Shown piece by piece: positions 17,520 to 26,736 of a DNA stretch of 64,000 nucleotides. Source of the DNA: Streptomyces sp. NBC_00820. Lineage in GTDB: Bacteria; Actinomycetota; Actinomycetes; Streptomycetales; Streptomycetaceae. The position numbers were made by a program, and so were the translations under genes. The notes beneath the pieces are model-generated. The model was not told the DNA's origin and searched no databases. It saw nothing but the letters and a program-made list of their open reading frames with translations. Location: positions 1,736,001 to 1,800,000 of the forward strand of contig NZ_CP108882.1 of the NCBI RefSeq assembly GCF_036347055.1, read 5' to 3'. Each line of letters opens with the position of its first letter. The stretch's first letter is position 1.

Positions 17520-17760
17520 GCGCCGGCCGGCGTCCGCGGGGGCGTACGCGCGAAGTCCTGTGCGCGTGTGTCCCACGGACGCCGGCCGTTGCCGTATGCG
17601 GGTGAGTCCCGTCGGGCCCGCCGTGGGCGGGCCTTCGGCCCCGCGGACCGCAGGGCCCCGGACCCGACGCCGGTGACCGCGGGCCCCGGGCCGGACGCCG
17701 GGGGCCGGCAGGCCCGTACCGGACGTCCTGGGCCGGGAGCTCCCGGGCCGGCGCCCCGGG

Positions 17761-18342
17761 TCAGACGCTGTGGGTCTCGGCGGGCGTGGAGCGGATGAAC
17801 GCGTGGCCGTTCCACTGCCACTTGACGGGGGTCTTCACGTCGGGGCAGCAACGGGGTACGTCGACGGTCGAGTAGCCGAGCAGCGTGGCGGTGATCGTTC
17901 CCGCGCGCAGGGCGAAGTCGGTGACGGTGATCCGGTCCTTGGGATCGACGAGGGTGGCGACCACGCGGGGCTTGGCGTCGTCGGCGCCCCGGGTCACGAC
18001 GTAGACGGCGTCCGGCGGGGTGCCCATGGGGGCGTCGCAGTGCACGACGGCGACGGTTTCCGCTCTGCCGTCCCCGTCCAGGTCGCCGTCGGCCTTCTTC
18101 ACCACCAGCGCCTTCACGGGCCCGCACTGGAGGGGGAAGGTGACGCCGGTCGTGCCGGGGGGCGCGACGTGGGTGGGGGCGGGTCTGGCCGGAGCACCGG
18201 CGGACGGCTGGGCTGCCGTGGCCGATGCGGGTTGTATGGCGGAGGACAGGGCTATCACGCCGGCGACCGCCGTGGCGGTGCCGACCCAGTGGATGGGCCG
18301 GGTGTGCGTGTGGGCAAGCTCCGGGACGGCGGATTGCTGCAC
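17761..18342 (-). CDS. Secreted or membrane-anchored hypothetical protein
   Basis: 193 residues from GTG 18342, chosen because AGGAG sits eight bases upstream; an in-frame ATG at 18390 would add 16 residues. A hydrophobic segment (HWVGTATAVAGVIALSSAI, about residues 18-36) followed by ASATAAQPSAGAPA looks like a signal peptide. The mature part has DGDLDGDGRAETVAVVHC, an EF/FG-GAP-like calcium-binding sequence, and paired cysteines (CGP, HCD, RCCPD) suggesting disulphides. It ends about 240 bases from the ferredoxin gene (convergent). Function unknown. Confidence 0.65.
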   Translation of the reverse strand: MQQSAVPELAHTHTRPIHWVGTATAVAGVIALSSAIQPASATAAQPSAGAPARPAPTHVAPPGTTGVTFPLQCGPVKALVVKKADGDLDGDGRAETVAVVHCDAPMGTPPDAVYVVTRGADDAKPRVVATLVDPKDRITVTDFALRAGTITATLLGYSTVDVPRCCPDVKTPVKWQWNGHAFIRSTPAETHSV

Positions 18343-18503
18343 GAGGAGTGTCTCCTGTGAGGGCTGTGCCGGTGAGGGGGTGGCCTGCATGGTGCCACAC
18401 GTCACAGTGCGGGGGAACGGCGGGGTCGGTCCGGGGTTCCCGAGCGGGCGGGACCGTCCGCGCGCGTGGCGCCGCACGCACCGGCACGTCGGGGCAACGC
18501 AGG

Positions 18504-18553
18504 GGCGCCGTGGCCGAGTTCCCGGTGGAGGTGGGGAACTCGGCCACGGCGCC
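18504..18553 (-). terminator. Strong terminator downstream of trmI
   Basis: Perfect 20-bp stem (GGCGCCGTGGCCGAGTTCCC and its complement) with a 10-base loop, 28 bases past the trmI stop. Confidence 0.75.
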
Positions 18554-18580
18554 CTGGCGTTGTGGCCGGTGTGGGGCCGG

Positions 18581-19483
18581 TCAGCGGCCGGCGCCGCCGT
18601 CGGCGTTGGGTCCGGAGTAGTCCTCGCCGTAGGCGCCCTTGGCGGGGCGGCGGCGGCGCATGGGCGGCTCGACGCCGTCCGCGAGGCGGCGGGCGGTGAG
18701 CAGGAAGCCGGTGTGGCCGATCATGCGGTGGTCGGGCCGGACGGCCAGGCCCTCGACGTGCCAGTTGCGGATCATGCTCTCCCAGGCGGTCGGCTCGTTG
18801 AAGCAGCCGATCTCCCGGATGGACTCGACGGTCCGGGCGAGCTGGGTGGTGGTGGCCACGTAGCAGCACAGGATGCCGCCGGGGACGAGGGCCTTGGAGA
18901 CGGCCTCCAGGCACTCCCAGGGGGCGAGCATGTCGAGGATGACGCGGTCGACGTCGGTGTCGGACAGGTTGTCCTGGAGGTCGCCGACGGTGAGCTGCCA
19001 GGCGGGGTGGGAGCTGCCGAAGTAGCGCTCGACGTTCTGCTTGGCGATCTCGGCGAAGTCCTCGCGGCGCTCGTAGGAGTGCAGCATGCCCTCATCGCCG
19101 ATGGCGCGCAGCAGGAAGCTGCTGAGCGAGCCGGAGCCGACGCCGGCCTCGACGACGCGGGCGCCGGGGAAGATGTCGGCGAAGGCGAGGATCTGCCCCG
19201 CGTCCTTCGGGTAGACGACAGCTGCCCCTCGGGGCATGGACAGGACGTAGTCGGGGAGCAGGGGGCGCAGCGCGAGGTAGGCCACGTTGCCGGTGGTGCG
19301 GACAACGCTGCCCTCGGGAGCACCGATCAGTTCGTCGTGCGGGAAGGAGCCCTTGTGGGTGTGGAAATTCTTCCCGGCTTCGAGCGTGAACGTGTAGTGG
19401 CGGCCCTTGGGGTCGGTCAGCTGAACCTGGTCCCCGACCTTGAAGGGCCCGCGCCTGCGGGCGGCACCGGTCGGTTCGGACAT
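18581..19483 (-). CDS. trmI: tRNA (adenine-N1-)-methyltransferase (m1A58)
   Basis: 300 residues. SAM-dependent enzyme methylating A58 in the T-loop of tRNA. N-terminal beta-barrel-like domain (FKVGDQVQLTDPKGRHYTFTL), then Rossmann fold with the SAM motif VVEAGVGSGSLSSFLL and acidic SYERREDF. The catalytic-domain motif DMLAPWECL and C-terminal GLAVRPDHRMIGHTGFLLTARRLADG (split after MIGHTG) are typical of TrmI. A charged disordered tail of about 30 residues ends the protein. In mycobacteria TrmI genes neighbour the proteasome cluster, as here (arc is about 2 kb away). Confidence 0.92.
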   Translation of the reverse strand: MSEPTGAARRRGPFKVGDQVQLTDPKGRHYTFTLEAGKNFHTHKGSFPHDELIGAPEGSVVRTTGNVAYLALRPLLPDYVLSMPRGAAVVYPKDAGQILAFADIFPGARVVEAGVGSGSLSSFLLRAIGDEGMLHSYERREDFAEIAKQNVERYFGSSHPAWQLTVGDLQDNLSDTDVDRVILDMLAPWECLEAVSKALVPGGILCCYVATTTQLARTVESIREIGCFNEPTAWESMIRNWHVEGLAVRPDHRMIGHTGFLLTARRLADGVEPPMRRRRPAKGAYGEDYSGPNADGGAGR

Positions 19484-19533
19484 GTGACCAGCCTACCGGC
19501 ACCCGAGGAGGGTGCCGACCACACGCGGGTGGG

Positions 19534-21120
19534 TCAGCTGGGGCGGGCCATGGCCTTGACGAAGGCGCGCTCGACGTCGGCGGCGGACAGGACGCCGTAG
19601 ATCTCGCCGGTCTGCTCGACGACGAGGTACTCGGTGGCCGGGGTGGCCCGCAGGGTGTCGAGGAGTTCCTCGCCGGACAGTTCGGCGGAGACGCGCATGC
19701 CGTCGGTGAGGTCCTGGGCGAGGCCGCTGACGGCGACCCAGGGGCGGCGGTGTTCGGGTACGCCGACGATGGCGGCCTCGCGGACCAGGGAGAGGGGGTT
19801 GCCGTCGGCGTCGACGACGACGAGGGCGCGGGCGCCGGCGGCGTTGGCGCGGCGCAGGGCCTCGGACAGGGGGGTGTCGGTCTCGACGGGGACGGCTCGG
19901 CGGGTGAGGGTGCGGGCCCTGAGTTCCGGGAGGTGTTCGCGCAGGCGGGCCATGCGCAGGCTGTTGCCGGCGCCGGTCCAGATGATGGCGGCGAGGATGG
20001 CGGCGAGCAGGGCGTCGGTGACGGTGTCCATGCCGCTGACGTCCTCGCCGTCGCCGCCGAGGACGCCGGACTGGTTGAGCAGGGGCAGGCCGACGAGGAC
20101 GGCGAGGGCGAGGGCGCGGCCGACCCAGGCGGCGGCGACGGTGCCGCTCATGGGCTTTCCGGTGATCTTCCAGACGACGGCGCGGAGCATGCGGCCGCCG
20201 TCGAGGGGGAGGCCGGGGAGCAGGTTGAAGATGGCGACGAAGAGGTTGGAGATCATCAGGCCGGCCAGCAGGACGCCGGGGACGCTGGCGGGTTCGACGG
20301 GTTTCATCGCCAGGTAGAAGATTCCGGCGAGGACGAGGGAGAGCAGTGGTCCGACGAAGGCCAGGACGAACTCCCGTCCCGGGGTCTCGGCCTCCTTCTC
20401 GATCTCGGAGACGCCGCCGAAGAACTGGAGCTGGATGCGGCGGACGGGGAGTTTGAAGCGGAGCGCGGCGACGGTGTGGGCCAGCTCGTGGACGAGGACG
20501 GAGGCGTAGAAGGCGACCGCGAAGAACAGGGAGACCAGGTAGCGGGCGGCGCCGAGCTCGGGCAGCACGCGGTCGAGCTGGCCGCCGAAGACCCAGGTGA
20601 TCAGGGCGGCGACGAGGAACCAGCTGGGCGCTACGTACACGGGTACGCCGAAGAGCCGTCCCATGAGCAGGCCGCCTCCGGGTTCCTCGGGCCTGGGTCG
20701 CGGCGGCTCGCCCTTGGCGATCCCGGAGTGGGCGAGCGAGCGGTGTTCGCTCTCGACTTCACCGGTTCCGGTTCCTGTCCCGGTATGGGTCCCTGTATGG
20801 GTGCCCGTGTCCCGGGTGTCCCCGCCGGAGTCCGGCTCCGGGCTCGTCTGTGGGGTTCGCGCGTCCGTGCCGGGTTCGGGGCTCGTGGCGTCCGTGCCCG
20901 GTTCGGCGTGCGTGTCGTGCGCGTCGTGCGTCTCGTCGCCGGGTGCCGGCTTCCCGGGGGTGGCCCGGGGGTCCTCGGCCGGTTCCGGACGTTCGGGGCC
21001 GGAGCGCCGGGAGGAGTGGAGTGCGGTCTCCTCGGGTGCCGGGGTCGTAGGAGTCGCGGGGTGCTGGGTCGGCTCGTCGTTGCCGGACCGCGGCTGCCCG
21101 CTCCCGCCGCTCACGTCCAC
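19534..21120 (-). CDS. Site-2 protease (M50) with C-terminal CBS domains
   Basis: 528 residues from GTG 21120 with GAGGGGA upstream. Intramembrane metalloprotease: zinc motif HELAH in VLVHELAHTVAAL near residue 212 and second-motif NLLPGLPLDGGRML near residue 300, embedded in about six membrane segments. Two CBS motifs at the C-terminus (LTRRAVPVETDTPLSEALRR and the EYLVVEQTGEIYGVL part) suggest nucleotide sensing. The first about 150 residues are a disordered Thr/Pro/Gly/Asp-rich extension containing a THTGTHTGTGTG run, absent from most family members. Divergent from the nuclease at 21299. Substrate unknown. Confidence 0.88.
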   Translation of the reverse strand: MDVSGGSGQPRSGNDEPTQHPATPTTPAPEETALHSSRRSGPERPEPAEDPRATPGKPAPGDETHDAHDTHAEPGTDATSPEPGTDARTPQTSPEPDSGGDTRDTGTHTGTHTGTGTGTGEVESEHRSLAHSGIAKGEPPRPRPEEPGGGLLMGRLFGVPVYVAPSWFLVAALITWVFGGQLDRVLPELGAARYLVSLFFAVAFYASVLVHELAHTVAALRFKLPVRRIQLQFFGGVSEIEKEAETPGREFVLAFVGPLLSLVLAGIFYLAMKPVEPASVPGVLLAGLMISNLFVAIFNLLPGLPLDGGRMLRAVVWKITGKPMSGTVAAAWVGRALALAVLVGLPLLNQSGVLGGDGEDVSGMDTVTDALLAAILAAIIWTGAGNSLRMARLREHLPELRARTLTRRAVPVETDTPLSEALRRANAAGARALVVVDADGNPLSLVREAAIVGVPEHRRPWVAVSGLAQDLTDGMRVSAELSGEELLDTLRATPATEYLVVEQTGEIYGVLSAADVERAFVKAMARPS

Positions 21121-21298
21121 GGTGTCCCCTCGTTCGAAGCGTCTTCCGCTCCTGCCGGGCGGAAGGGTCTCGGGTCGATGGTATGCGGCCGGGGTGGCGC
21201 GTTCCGCCCCGGCACCCCCTGTCTTCGCCCCGTGGACGCGAGGCCGGTGCGGTCCGCGGCTGGGTGACTGTCAGTGGTGGGCCGTATGGTCTGTGGAC

Positions 21299-22252
21299 AT
21301 GGACAGCAGGAGCGAGGAATCGGGGGCGGCCGGCATGGGCGAAGGGACGGAGGAGCCGGTGGTGGTCGCGCGTGCCGTCGTGGCTCCGGCCTCGTTGTCT
21401 CCGTCGCGGGCCAGTGACTTCATGCAGTGCCCGCTGCTGTACCGGTTCCGGGTGATCGACCGGCTGCCGGAGAAGCCGAGCGAGGCGGCGACGCGGGGCA
21501 CCCTGGTGCACGCGGTGCTGGAGCGGTTGTTCGACGCGCCCGCCGCGGAGCGGACGGCGCCGCGGGCGAAGTCGCTGATTCCGGGGCAGTGGGACCGACT
21601 GCGGGAGAGCAGGCCGGAGGTCACGGAGCTGTTCGCGGACGACGCCGAGGGCGAGCGGCTGGCGCGCTGGCTCGGTGAGGCGGAGCGGCTCGTGGAGCGC
21701 TGGTTCACGCTGGAGGACCCCACGCGGCTGGAGCCGGCCGAGCGGGAGCTGTTCGTGGAGACGGAGCTGGAGTCGGGGCTGCGGCTGCGCGGGATCATCG
21801 ACCGGGTGGACGTGGCGCCGACGGGTGAGGTGCGCATCGTCGACTACAAGACGGGCAAGGCGCCGCGCGCGGAGTACGCCGAGGGCGCGCTGTTCCAGAT
21901 GAAGTTCTACGCCCTGGTGGTGTGGCGGCTGAAGAACGTGATTCCGCGGCGGCTGCAGCTGGTGTACCTGGGCAGTGGGGACGTGCTGACCTACGACCCG
22001 GTGGTGGCCGACCTGGAGCGGGTGGAGCGCAAGCTGCTCGCGTTGTGGGAGGCGATCCGTGAGGCGACGGAGTCCGGGGACTGGCGGCCGCGGCCGACGA
22101 AGCTGTGCGGCTGGTGCGACCACCAGGCGCACTGTCCGGAGTTCGGGGGCACTCCCCCGCCGTATCCGCTGCCGGTCGGGGAGGCCGGGACGCCGTCGGT
22201 GAGGGCGGCCGAGTCCGGTGGCGGTGCGCAGGGCACAATGAGCGCGGACTAG
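21299..22252 (+). CDS. RecB-family PD-(D/E)XK nuclease with Fe-S cluster
   Basis: 317 residues. Nuclease core: GTLVHAVLERLF (motif I His), RGIIDRVDVAPTG (Asp), VRIVDYKTGKAP (D-x-K signature) and FQMKFYALVVWRL (Gln motif). A cysteine in FMQCPLLYRF together with CGWCDHQAHC at the C-terminus forms the AddB-type 4Fe-4S ligand set (C...CxxCx5C). Start is uncertain: ATG 21299 has no strong ribosome site and ATG 21335 (MGEGTEEP) is an alternative. Probably a DNA exonuclease acting in repair; stand-alone RecB-like proteins like this are common in actinomycetes. Confidence 0.85.
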   Translation: MDSRSEESGAAGMGEGTEEPVVVARAVVAPASLSPSRASDFMQCPLLYRFRVIDRLPEKPSEAATRGTLVHAVLERLFDAPAAERTAPRAKSLIPGQWDRLRESRPEVTELFADDAEGERLARWLGEAERLVERWFTLEDPTRLEPAERELFVETELESGLRLRGIIDRVDVAPTGEVRIVDYKTGKAPRAEYAEGALFQMKFYALVVWRLKNVIPRRLQLVYLGSGDVLTYDPVVADLERVERKLLALWEAIREATESGDWRPRPTKLCGWCDHQAHCPEFGGTPPPYPLPVGEAGTPSVRAAESGGGAQGTMSAD

Positions 22253-22266
22253 CGAAGGAGTGTCAC

Positions 22267-22938
22267 GTGGCCATCCGCGTCCTACTGGTCGACGACCAGC
22301 CGCTGCTGCGTACCGGGTTCCGGATGATTCTGGAGGCGGAGCAGGACCTCGCGGTCGTCGGCGAGGCCGGTGACGGTCTGCAGGCCCTCGATCAGGTGCG
22401 TGCGCTGCAGCCGGATGTCGTGCTGATGGACATCCGCATGCCCCGGATGGACGGGGTGGAGGCGACCCGGCAGATCACCGGGCCCGAGCGGAACGGTCCG
22501 GCGAAGGTGCTCGTGCTGACCACGTTCGATCTGGACGAGTACGTGGTGGAGGCGCTCCGCGCGGGGGCCAGCGGTTTCCTGCTGAAGGACGCCCCGGCCC
22601 ATGAGCTGGTGCAGGCGATCCGGGTGGTGGCGGCCGGTGAGGCGCTGCTGGCGCCGAGCATCACGCGCCGTCTGCTGGACAAGTACGCCACGCACCTGCC
22701 GTCGGGTGAGGAGCCGGCGCCGGACACCCTGCACACTCTGACGGACCGTGAGGTGGAGGTGCTGAAGCTGGTGGCGCGCGGCCTGTCGAACGCGGAGATC
22801 GCCGCCGATCTGTTCGTCAGCGAGACCACGGTGAAGACGCATGTGGGTCATGTGCTGACCAAGCTGGGTCTCCGGGACCGGGTGCAGGCCGCGGTGTACG
22901 CGTACGAGAGCGGTCTGGTGCGTCCCGGCGGGCAGTAG
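22267..22938 (+). CDS. LuxR/NarL-family response regulator (orphan)
   Basis: 223 residues from GTG 22267 (GAAGGAG seven bases upstream). Receiver domain: acidic pair VDDQ, phospho-acceptor Asp in VVLMDIRMPRMDG (about residue 54), Thr in VLVLTTFDLDEY and Lys in GFLLKDAP. C-terminal LuxR HTH: LTDREVEVLKLVARGLSNAEIA then TTVKTHVGHVLTKLGLRDR. No sensor kinase is adjacent, so either it pairs with a distant kinase or works unphosphorylated. It follows the nuclease gene by 14 bases and may be cotranscribed; ends at a perfect bidirectional hairpin. Confidence 0.92.
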   Translation: MAIRVLLVDDQPLLRTGFRMILEAEQDLAVVGEAGDGLQALDQVRALQPDVVLMDIRMPRMDGVEATRQITGPERNGPAKVLVLTTFDLDEYVVEALRAGASGFLLKDAPAHELVQAIRVVAAGEALLAPSITRRLLDKYATHLPSGEEPAPDTLHTLTDREVEVLKLVARGLSNAEIAADLFVSETTVKTHVGHVLTKLGLRDRVQAAVYAYESGLVRPGGQ

Positions 22939-22980
22939 CCGCCGAGGTTTCCGGGCCGGTCTCCGGGCCGGTCCGGGGTG

Positions 22981-23029
22981 CGACGGCGAAGGGCGCCCTC
23001 CCTGCGTGGGAGGGCGCCCTTCGCCGTCG
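22981..23029. terminator. Bidirectional terminator
   Basis: Perfect 22-bp stem (arms 22981-23002 and 23008-23029) with a 5-base TGCGT loop, between the convergent response regulator and peptide-binding protein genes. Confidence 0.8.
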
Positions 23030-23052
23030 GTGCGTCCGGGGCCGGGGGGCCG

Positions 23053-24633
23053 TCAGGCCTTGTTGAGTTCCCAGAAGCGGAACACGGTCGAGGCGTCCAG
23101 GCAGTACTCCAGGCCGTAGACGCCGTCACGGACGACGGCGTACTGCTTGGCCTGCCAGACCGGCAGGACGGGCAGCTCGTCGGCGACGATGTCCTGGAGC
23201 CGGCCGAATTCCCGGTCGGTGGCGGCGCGGTCGCTCTGGGCGGCGGTGCCGGGGATGAGGGTGCCGGTGATCAGACTGTTGGTGTAGTTGTTGCCCAGCA
23301 CGTTGCCCCGGCCGAAGAACGGCGCGGTGAAGTTGTCGGCGTCGGGGTAGTCGGGGACCCAGCCCTTGACGTAGACGCCGTACTTGCCCTGCTCGATGTC
23401 CTTCTCGTACTGCGCGAAGGCGACGGACTTCACGTCGGCCTCGAACAGGCCGCTGGCGTTGAGCTGGGCGGCGAAGGCCCGCAGCTCGGCGTCGGTGGCG
23501 GGACCGTAGCGGGACGGGGTGGACCACAGGGTCAGCTTGACCTTGCCGGTGATGCCGTCGGCGCGGAGTGCCTCGGCGGCCTTGGCCTTGGAGGGGCGGG
23601 CGCCGTAGGTGTCGAAGAAGGCCGTGTTGTGGCCCGCTATGCCGGCGGGGACGATCGAGTAGAGCGGGGTGGCGGTGCCCTGGTAGACGTCGCTGATGAG
23701 GGCGTCGCGGTCGATGAGGTAGGCCATGGCCTTGCGGACGCCGAGCTTGCCGGCGACCGGGTCCTTCATGTTGAAGACCAGGTGCTGGACCTCGGCGCTG
23801 CTGCCCTCGACGACGTCGACGCCCTTGGTGCCGCCCTGCTGGTCGATGCCGGAGACGTCGGCGGCGGTCAGTCCTCGGTAGGCGATGTCGACGTCGCCGG
23901 CGAGGAGGGCCTTCTTCAGCGCGGCCCGGTCGCTGTGGAAGAGCTTCAGGGTGACGCCGGAGTTCCTGGTCTTGGCGGTGCCCTCGTAGTGGGGGTTGAC
24001 CGAGAAGACGGCGGCGTCCTTGCCGAAGGAGTCCAGCTGGTAGGGACCGGAGCCGACGGCCTTGTCGTCCTTGCGCAGGCCGGCCGCGTCGTACTGCCGG
24101 TGGTCGACGATGGAGCCGGCACCGGAGGCGATCTTGCTGGGGAAGGTGGCGTCGGGGACCTTGAGCCGGAAGACGACGGTCCTGGCGTCCGGTGTCTCGA
24201 CCTTGCCGAGCGAGGGGAACATGACCGCGGGCCCGGCGGGGTCGTTGATCTTCAGCATGCGGTCGAAGGAGAACTTGACGTCCTCGGAGGTGAGGTCGTC
24301 GCCGTTGCTGAACTTCAGGCCGGGCCGCAGCTCGCACTGGTAGACGGTGGCCCGGTCGTTGCCGAAGGAGCAGTCCTTGGCGGCTTCGGGTACGGGCTGG
24401 GTGCCGCCCCGGGGGAAGGTGAGCAGCGACTGGAAGACATTGTCGAACAACAGCCAGGAGCCGGGGTCGTAGCCGGATGCCGGGTCCGTGGCCAGGACGT
24501 CGTCGGACATCCCCACCACCACGGAGGAGCCGGTTCCCCCGGAGTCACCGGTGTCGGAGCCGCAGCCGGTCAACAGGCCGGAGGCCAGCCCCGCCACGAT
24601 GGGCAGGACCGGCCACTGGTTGCGCATGTTCAC
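23053..24633 (-). CDS. ABC transporter substrate-binding lipoprotein (SBP family 5), first copy
   Basis: 526 residues from GTG 24633 (AAGAAGG upstream; ATG 24627 is two codons in). Signal peptide with lipobox LLTGC, then a family 5 binding protein of the oligopeptide/nickel class: KFSNGDDLTSEDVKFSFDRML, GSGPYQLDSF, LVFNMKDPVAGKLGVRKAMAY and NGV-type GYLDYPDADNF equivalent GWVPDYPDADNF. Would deliver peptides or similar ligands to an ABC importer, but no permease or ATPase gene is nearby. It lies 68 bases downstream of a paralogue with the same architecture, implying tandem duplication. Confidence 0.88.
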   Translation of the reverse strand: MNMRNQWPVLPIVAGLASGLLTGCGSDTGDSGGTGSSVVVGMSDDVLATDPASGYDPGSWLLFDNVFQSLLTFPRGGTQPVPEAAKDCSFGNDRATVYQCELRPGLKFSNGDDLTSEDVKFSFDRMLKINDPAGPAVMFPSLGKVETPDARTVVFRLKVPDATFPSKIASGAGSIVDHRQYDAAGLRKDDKAVGSGPYQLDSFGKDAAVFSVNPHYEGTAKTRNSGVTLKLFHSDRAALKKALLAGDVDIAYRGLTAADVSGIDQQGGTKGVDVVEGSSAEVQHLVFNMKDPVAGKLGVRKAMAYLIDRDALISDVYQGTATPLYSIVPAGIAGHNTAFFDTYGARPSKAKAAEALRADGITGKVKLTLWSTPSRYGPATDAELRAFAAQLNASGLFEADVKSVAFAQYEKDIEQGKYGVYVKGWVPDYPDADNFTAPFFGRGNVLGNNYTNSLITGTLIPGTAAQSDRAATDREFGRLQDIVADELPVLPVWQAKQYAVVRDGVYGLEYCLDASTVFRFWELNKA

Positions 24634-24701
24634 AGCATGTGCCTTCTTGTCGGTTCGTCACCCCGGGGCCACGGTCCCGGGCCCCGGGCACACGAGAGAC
24701 G

Positions 24702-26306
24702 TCAGCCGCTCACACCACGGCCGAGCTCCCACAGCTGAAGCGTCGAGGTGGAGTTGAGCGCGTAGGAGATGCCGGTGATGTCGTCCCGCGCGGCGACGTA
24801 CTGCTTGCCCTGCCACAGGGGGAGGACGGGGACCTCGTCGGCGACGGTGTCCTGGATCTCCGTCAGGCTCTTGGCGGCGTCGAGCCGGTCCGCCTCACGA
24901 CGGGACTCGGGGATCAGCGCGCGCTGGATGGTGCTGTTCGTGTAGGGCGACTTGAGGACGTTGTCCTTGTCGAGGAAGGGCGCGAGGAAGTTGTCCGCGT
25001 CGGGGAAGTCGGGGAACCAACCCATGCCGAAGACGTCGTACTGGCCCTTGAGCTCGGCGGGACGGAACGTCGCCCAGGGGTGGCCCTGGATGGAGACGTC
25101 GAACAGGCCGCTGCCGTTCAGCTGCTGCTGCAGGATCTGGAACTCCTGCTTGGTGGCCGAACCGTAGTGGTCGCTGGTGTAGTGCATGGTCAGCTTCACC
25201 GGGGTGGTGATGCCGGCGCGCGCCAGCAGCTCCTTGGCCTTGGCGGCGCTGGGGTTGCCGTACTTGTTGAAGAACGAGTTGGAGTGGCCGGTCAGGGTGG
25301 CCGGGACGAGCGAGTACAGGGGCTCGGCCTGGGAGCCGTAGACCTTGGAGACGAGTTCGCCGCGGTCGATCAGCTGGGCCATGGCCTGGCGGACGGCCTT
25401 GTCCTTGACGGTGGGCGCGTCGGTGTTGAAGGCCAGGTAGCGGATTTCCATACCCGGCATGTCGACGATCTCGGCGTTCTTGTCGGAGCCGGAGTCGAGC
25501 TTCTGGATCTGCGTCGGCGACATGTTGCGGGTCATGACGTCGATGTCGCCCTTGTCGATCGCGGCGCCCATCTCGTCCGCGTCCTTGTAGGAGCGCAGCA
25601 CGACCTTCTGGTTGTTCAGCGGCACGCTGCCCTTGTAGGAGGGGTTCTTGGTGAACGTGGCGCTGACCATCGAGTCACCGGAGACGGTGGCCTGGAAGGT
25701 GTAGGGGCCGGAGCCGTCGACGTCGAAGCCCTTGCGCAGCGAGTCCTTGGGGTAGAACTTCGGGTCGACGATGTCGGCGACCGGCGTGGACAGCTTGAAC
25801 GGGAAGGTGGCGTCCGCGGTCTTGAGGTGGAAGACGACGTCCCGCTCGCCCTGGGTCTCGACGGTGTCGATGGTGTTGAGCAGGGCGGCGACGCCGGTGT
25901 CGGCGTTGATGCGCAGCACGCGCTCGATGGAGTACTTGACGTCGGCGGCCGTGATCTGGTCGCCGTTGGCGAACTTCAGGTCGTCGCGCAGCTTGCAGGC
26001 GTAGCGCTCGTTGCCGCTGTCGGTGAAGCCGCAGCTCTCGGCGGCTTCGGGGACCGGCTGGCCCTCGCCCTTGGGCTGGGTCATCAGGGTCTGCTGCGTC
26101 TGACGCAGGACGTTCCAGGAGCCGACGTCGTAGGCGAAGGCCGGGTCGAGGGGCGCGGGTGCGTCGCTGGTGGCCACGAACCGGTCCGTGGTGCCGACGG
26201 TGATGGCGTCACCGCTCTTGCCCCCGTCGTCGGATCCGCCGCAGGCAGCGAGAACCGGCGTCAGCAGTCCGGCCACTGCCGGCAGCACCAAAGTCTTGCG
26301 GTTCAT
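24702..26306 (-). CDS. ABC transporter substrate-binding lipoprotein (SBP family 5), second copy
   Basis: 534 residues from ATG 26306 with GGAGAAAG upstream; earlier in-frame Met codons were rejected because MNRKTLVLPAVAGLL is a clean signal peptide ending in lipobox VLAAC. Mature protein shares blocks with the neighbour: KFANGDQITAADVKYSIERVL, GSGPYTFQATV, YLAFNTDAPTVKDKAVRQAM, GWFPDFPDADNFLAPF. It is the promoter-proximal member of the pair. Lacks linked permease genes. Ligand unknown; peptide is the family default. Confidence 0.88.
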   Translation of the reverse strand: MNRKTLVLPAVAGLLTPVLAACGGSDDGGKSGDAITVGTTDRFVATSDAPAPLDPAFAYDVGSWNVLRQTQQTLMTQPKGEGQPVPEAAESCGFTDSGNERYACKLRDDLKFANGDQITAADVKYSIERVLRINADTGVAALLNTIDTVETQGERDVVFHLKTADATFPFKLSTPVADIVDPKFYPKDSLRKGFDVDGSGPYTFQATVSGDSMVSATFTKNPSYKGSVPLNNQKVVLRSYKDADEMGAAIDKGDIDVMTRNMSPTQIQKLDSGSDKNAEIVDMPGMEIRYLAFNTDAPTVKDKAVRQAMAQLIDRGELVSKVYGSQAEPLYSLVPATLTGHSNSFFNKYGNPSAAKAKELLARAGITTPVKLTMHYTSDHYGSATKQEFQILQQQLNGSGLFDVSIQGHPWATFRPAELKGQYDVFGMGWFPDFPDADNFLAPFLDKDNVLKSPYTNSTIQRALIPESRREADRLDAAKSLTEIQDTVADEVPVLPLWQGKQYVAARDDITGISYALNSTSTLQLWELGRGVSG

Positions 26307-26736
26307 GCGGACTTTCTCCAGAGCTGTTCGTTTCCGTGTACCCGTCACGCATGAGTGGTGCGGCGGTTCACGGGGGGTTGTGCGATGTTCTCGCGATGAG
26401 ATTAGTCCGCGCTCGCAGGAGCGTTCGCAGTCGCGTGAGTTGAGTACCCATCACGCAGTGGAACCGGGTGTGGACGCACTGAAAACCATGCCGCGGAAGG
26501 ATTGGTGCAGTGATCCACCAATCGGGACACAAGGGCGCGCCGAGCGGCCACGGATCGGGCCGTTCAGCACATGTGGACAACGATGTCGAGACCGCCCGGA
26601 GTGGGGAAGGTCACAATTCCGACCCCGATGGCCAATAGCTGAATTCGGCCAGGTGAACGGCCCCGAATTCGGTCCGGGTGTACGTCGGGGGAATTTTGCC
26701 CAGCGCCTCAATGGGATTTGCACGCTGGGTGAACGG
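26307..26736. other. Regulatory region upstream of the binding-protein pair
   Basis: 430 bases, lower in G+C than its surroundings, between two minus-strand genes. It contains an inverted repeat GAATTCGG (26641-26648) / CCGAATTC (26663-26670) with 14 bases between, about 70 bases past the HAD gene stop; it could be its terminator or an operator. The rest presumably holds the promoter of the binding-protein genes, but I cannot pick -35/-10 boxes with confidence. No gene seen. Confidence 0.4.
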
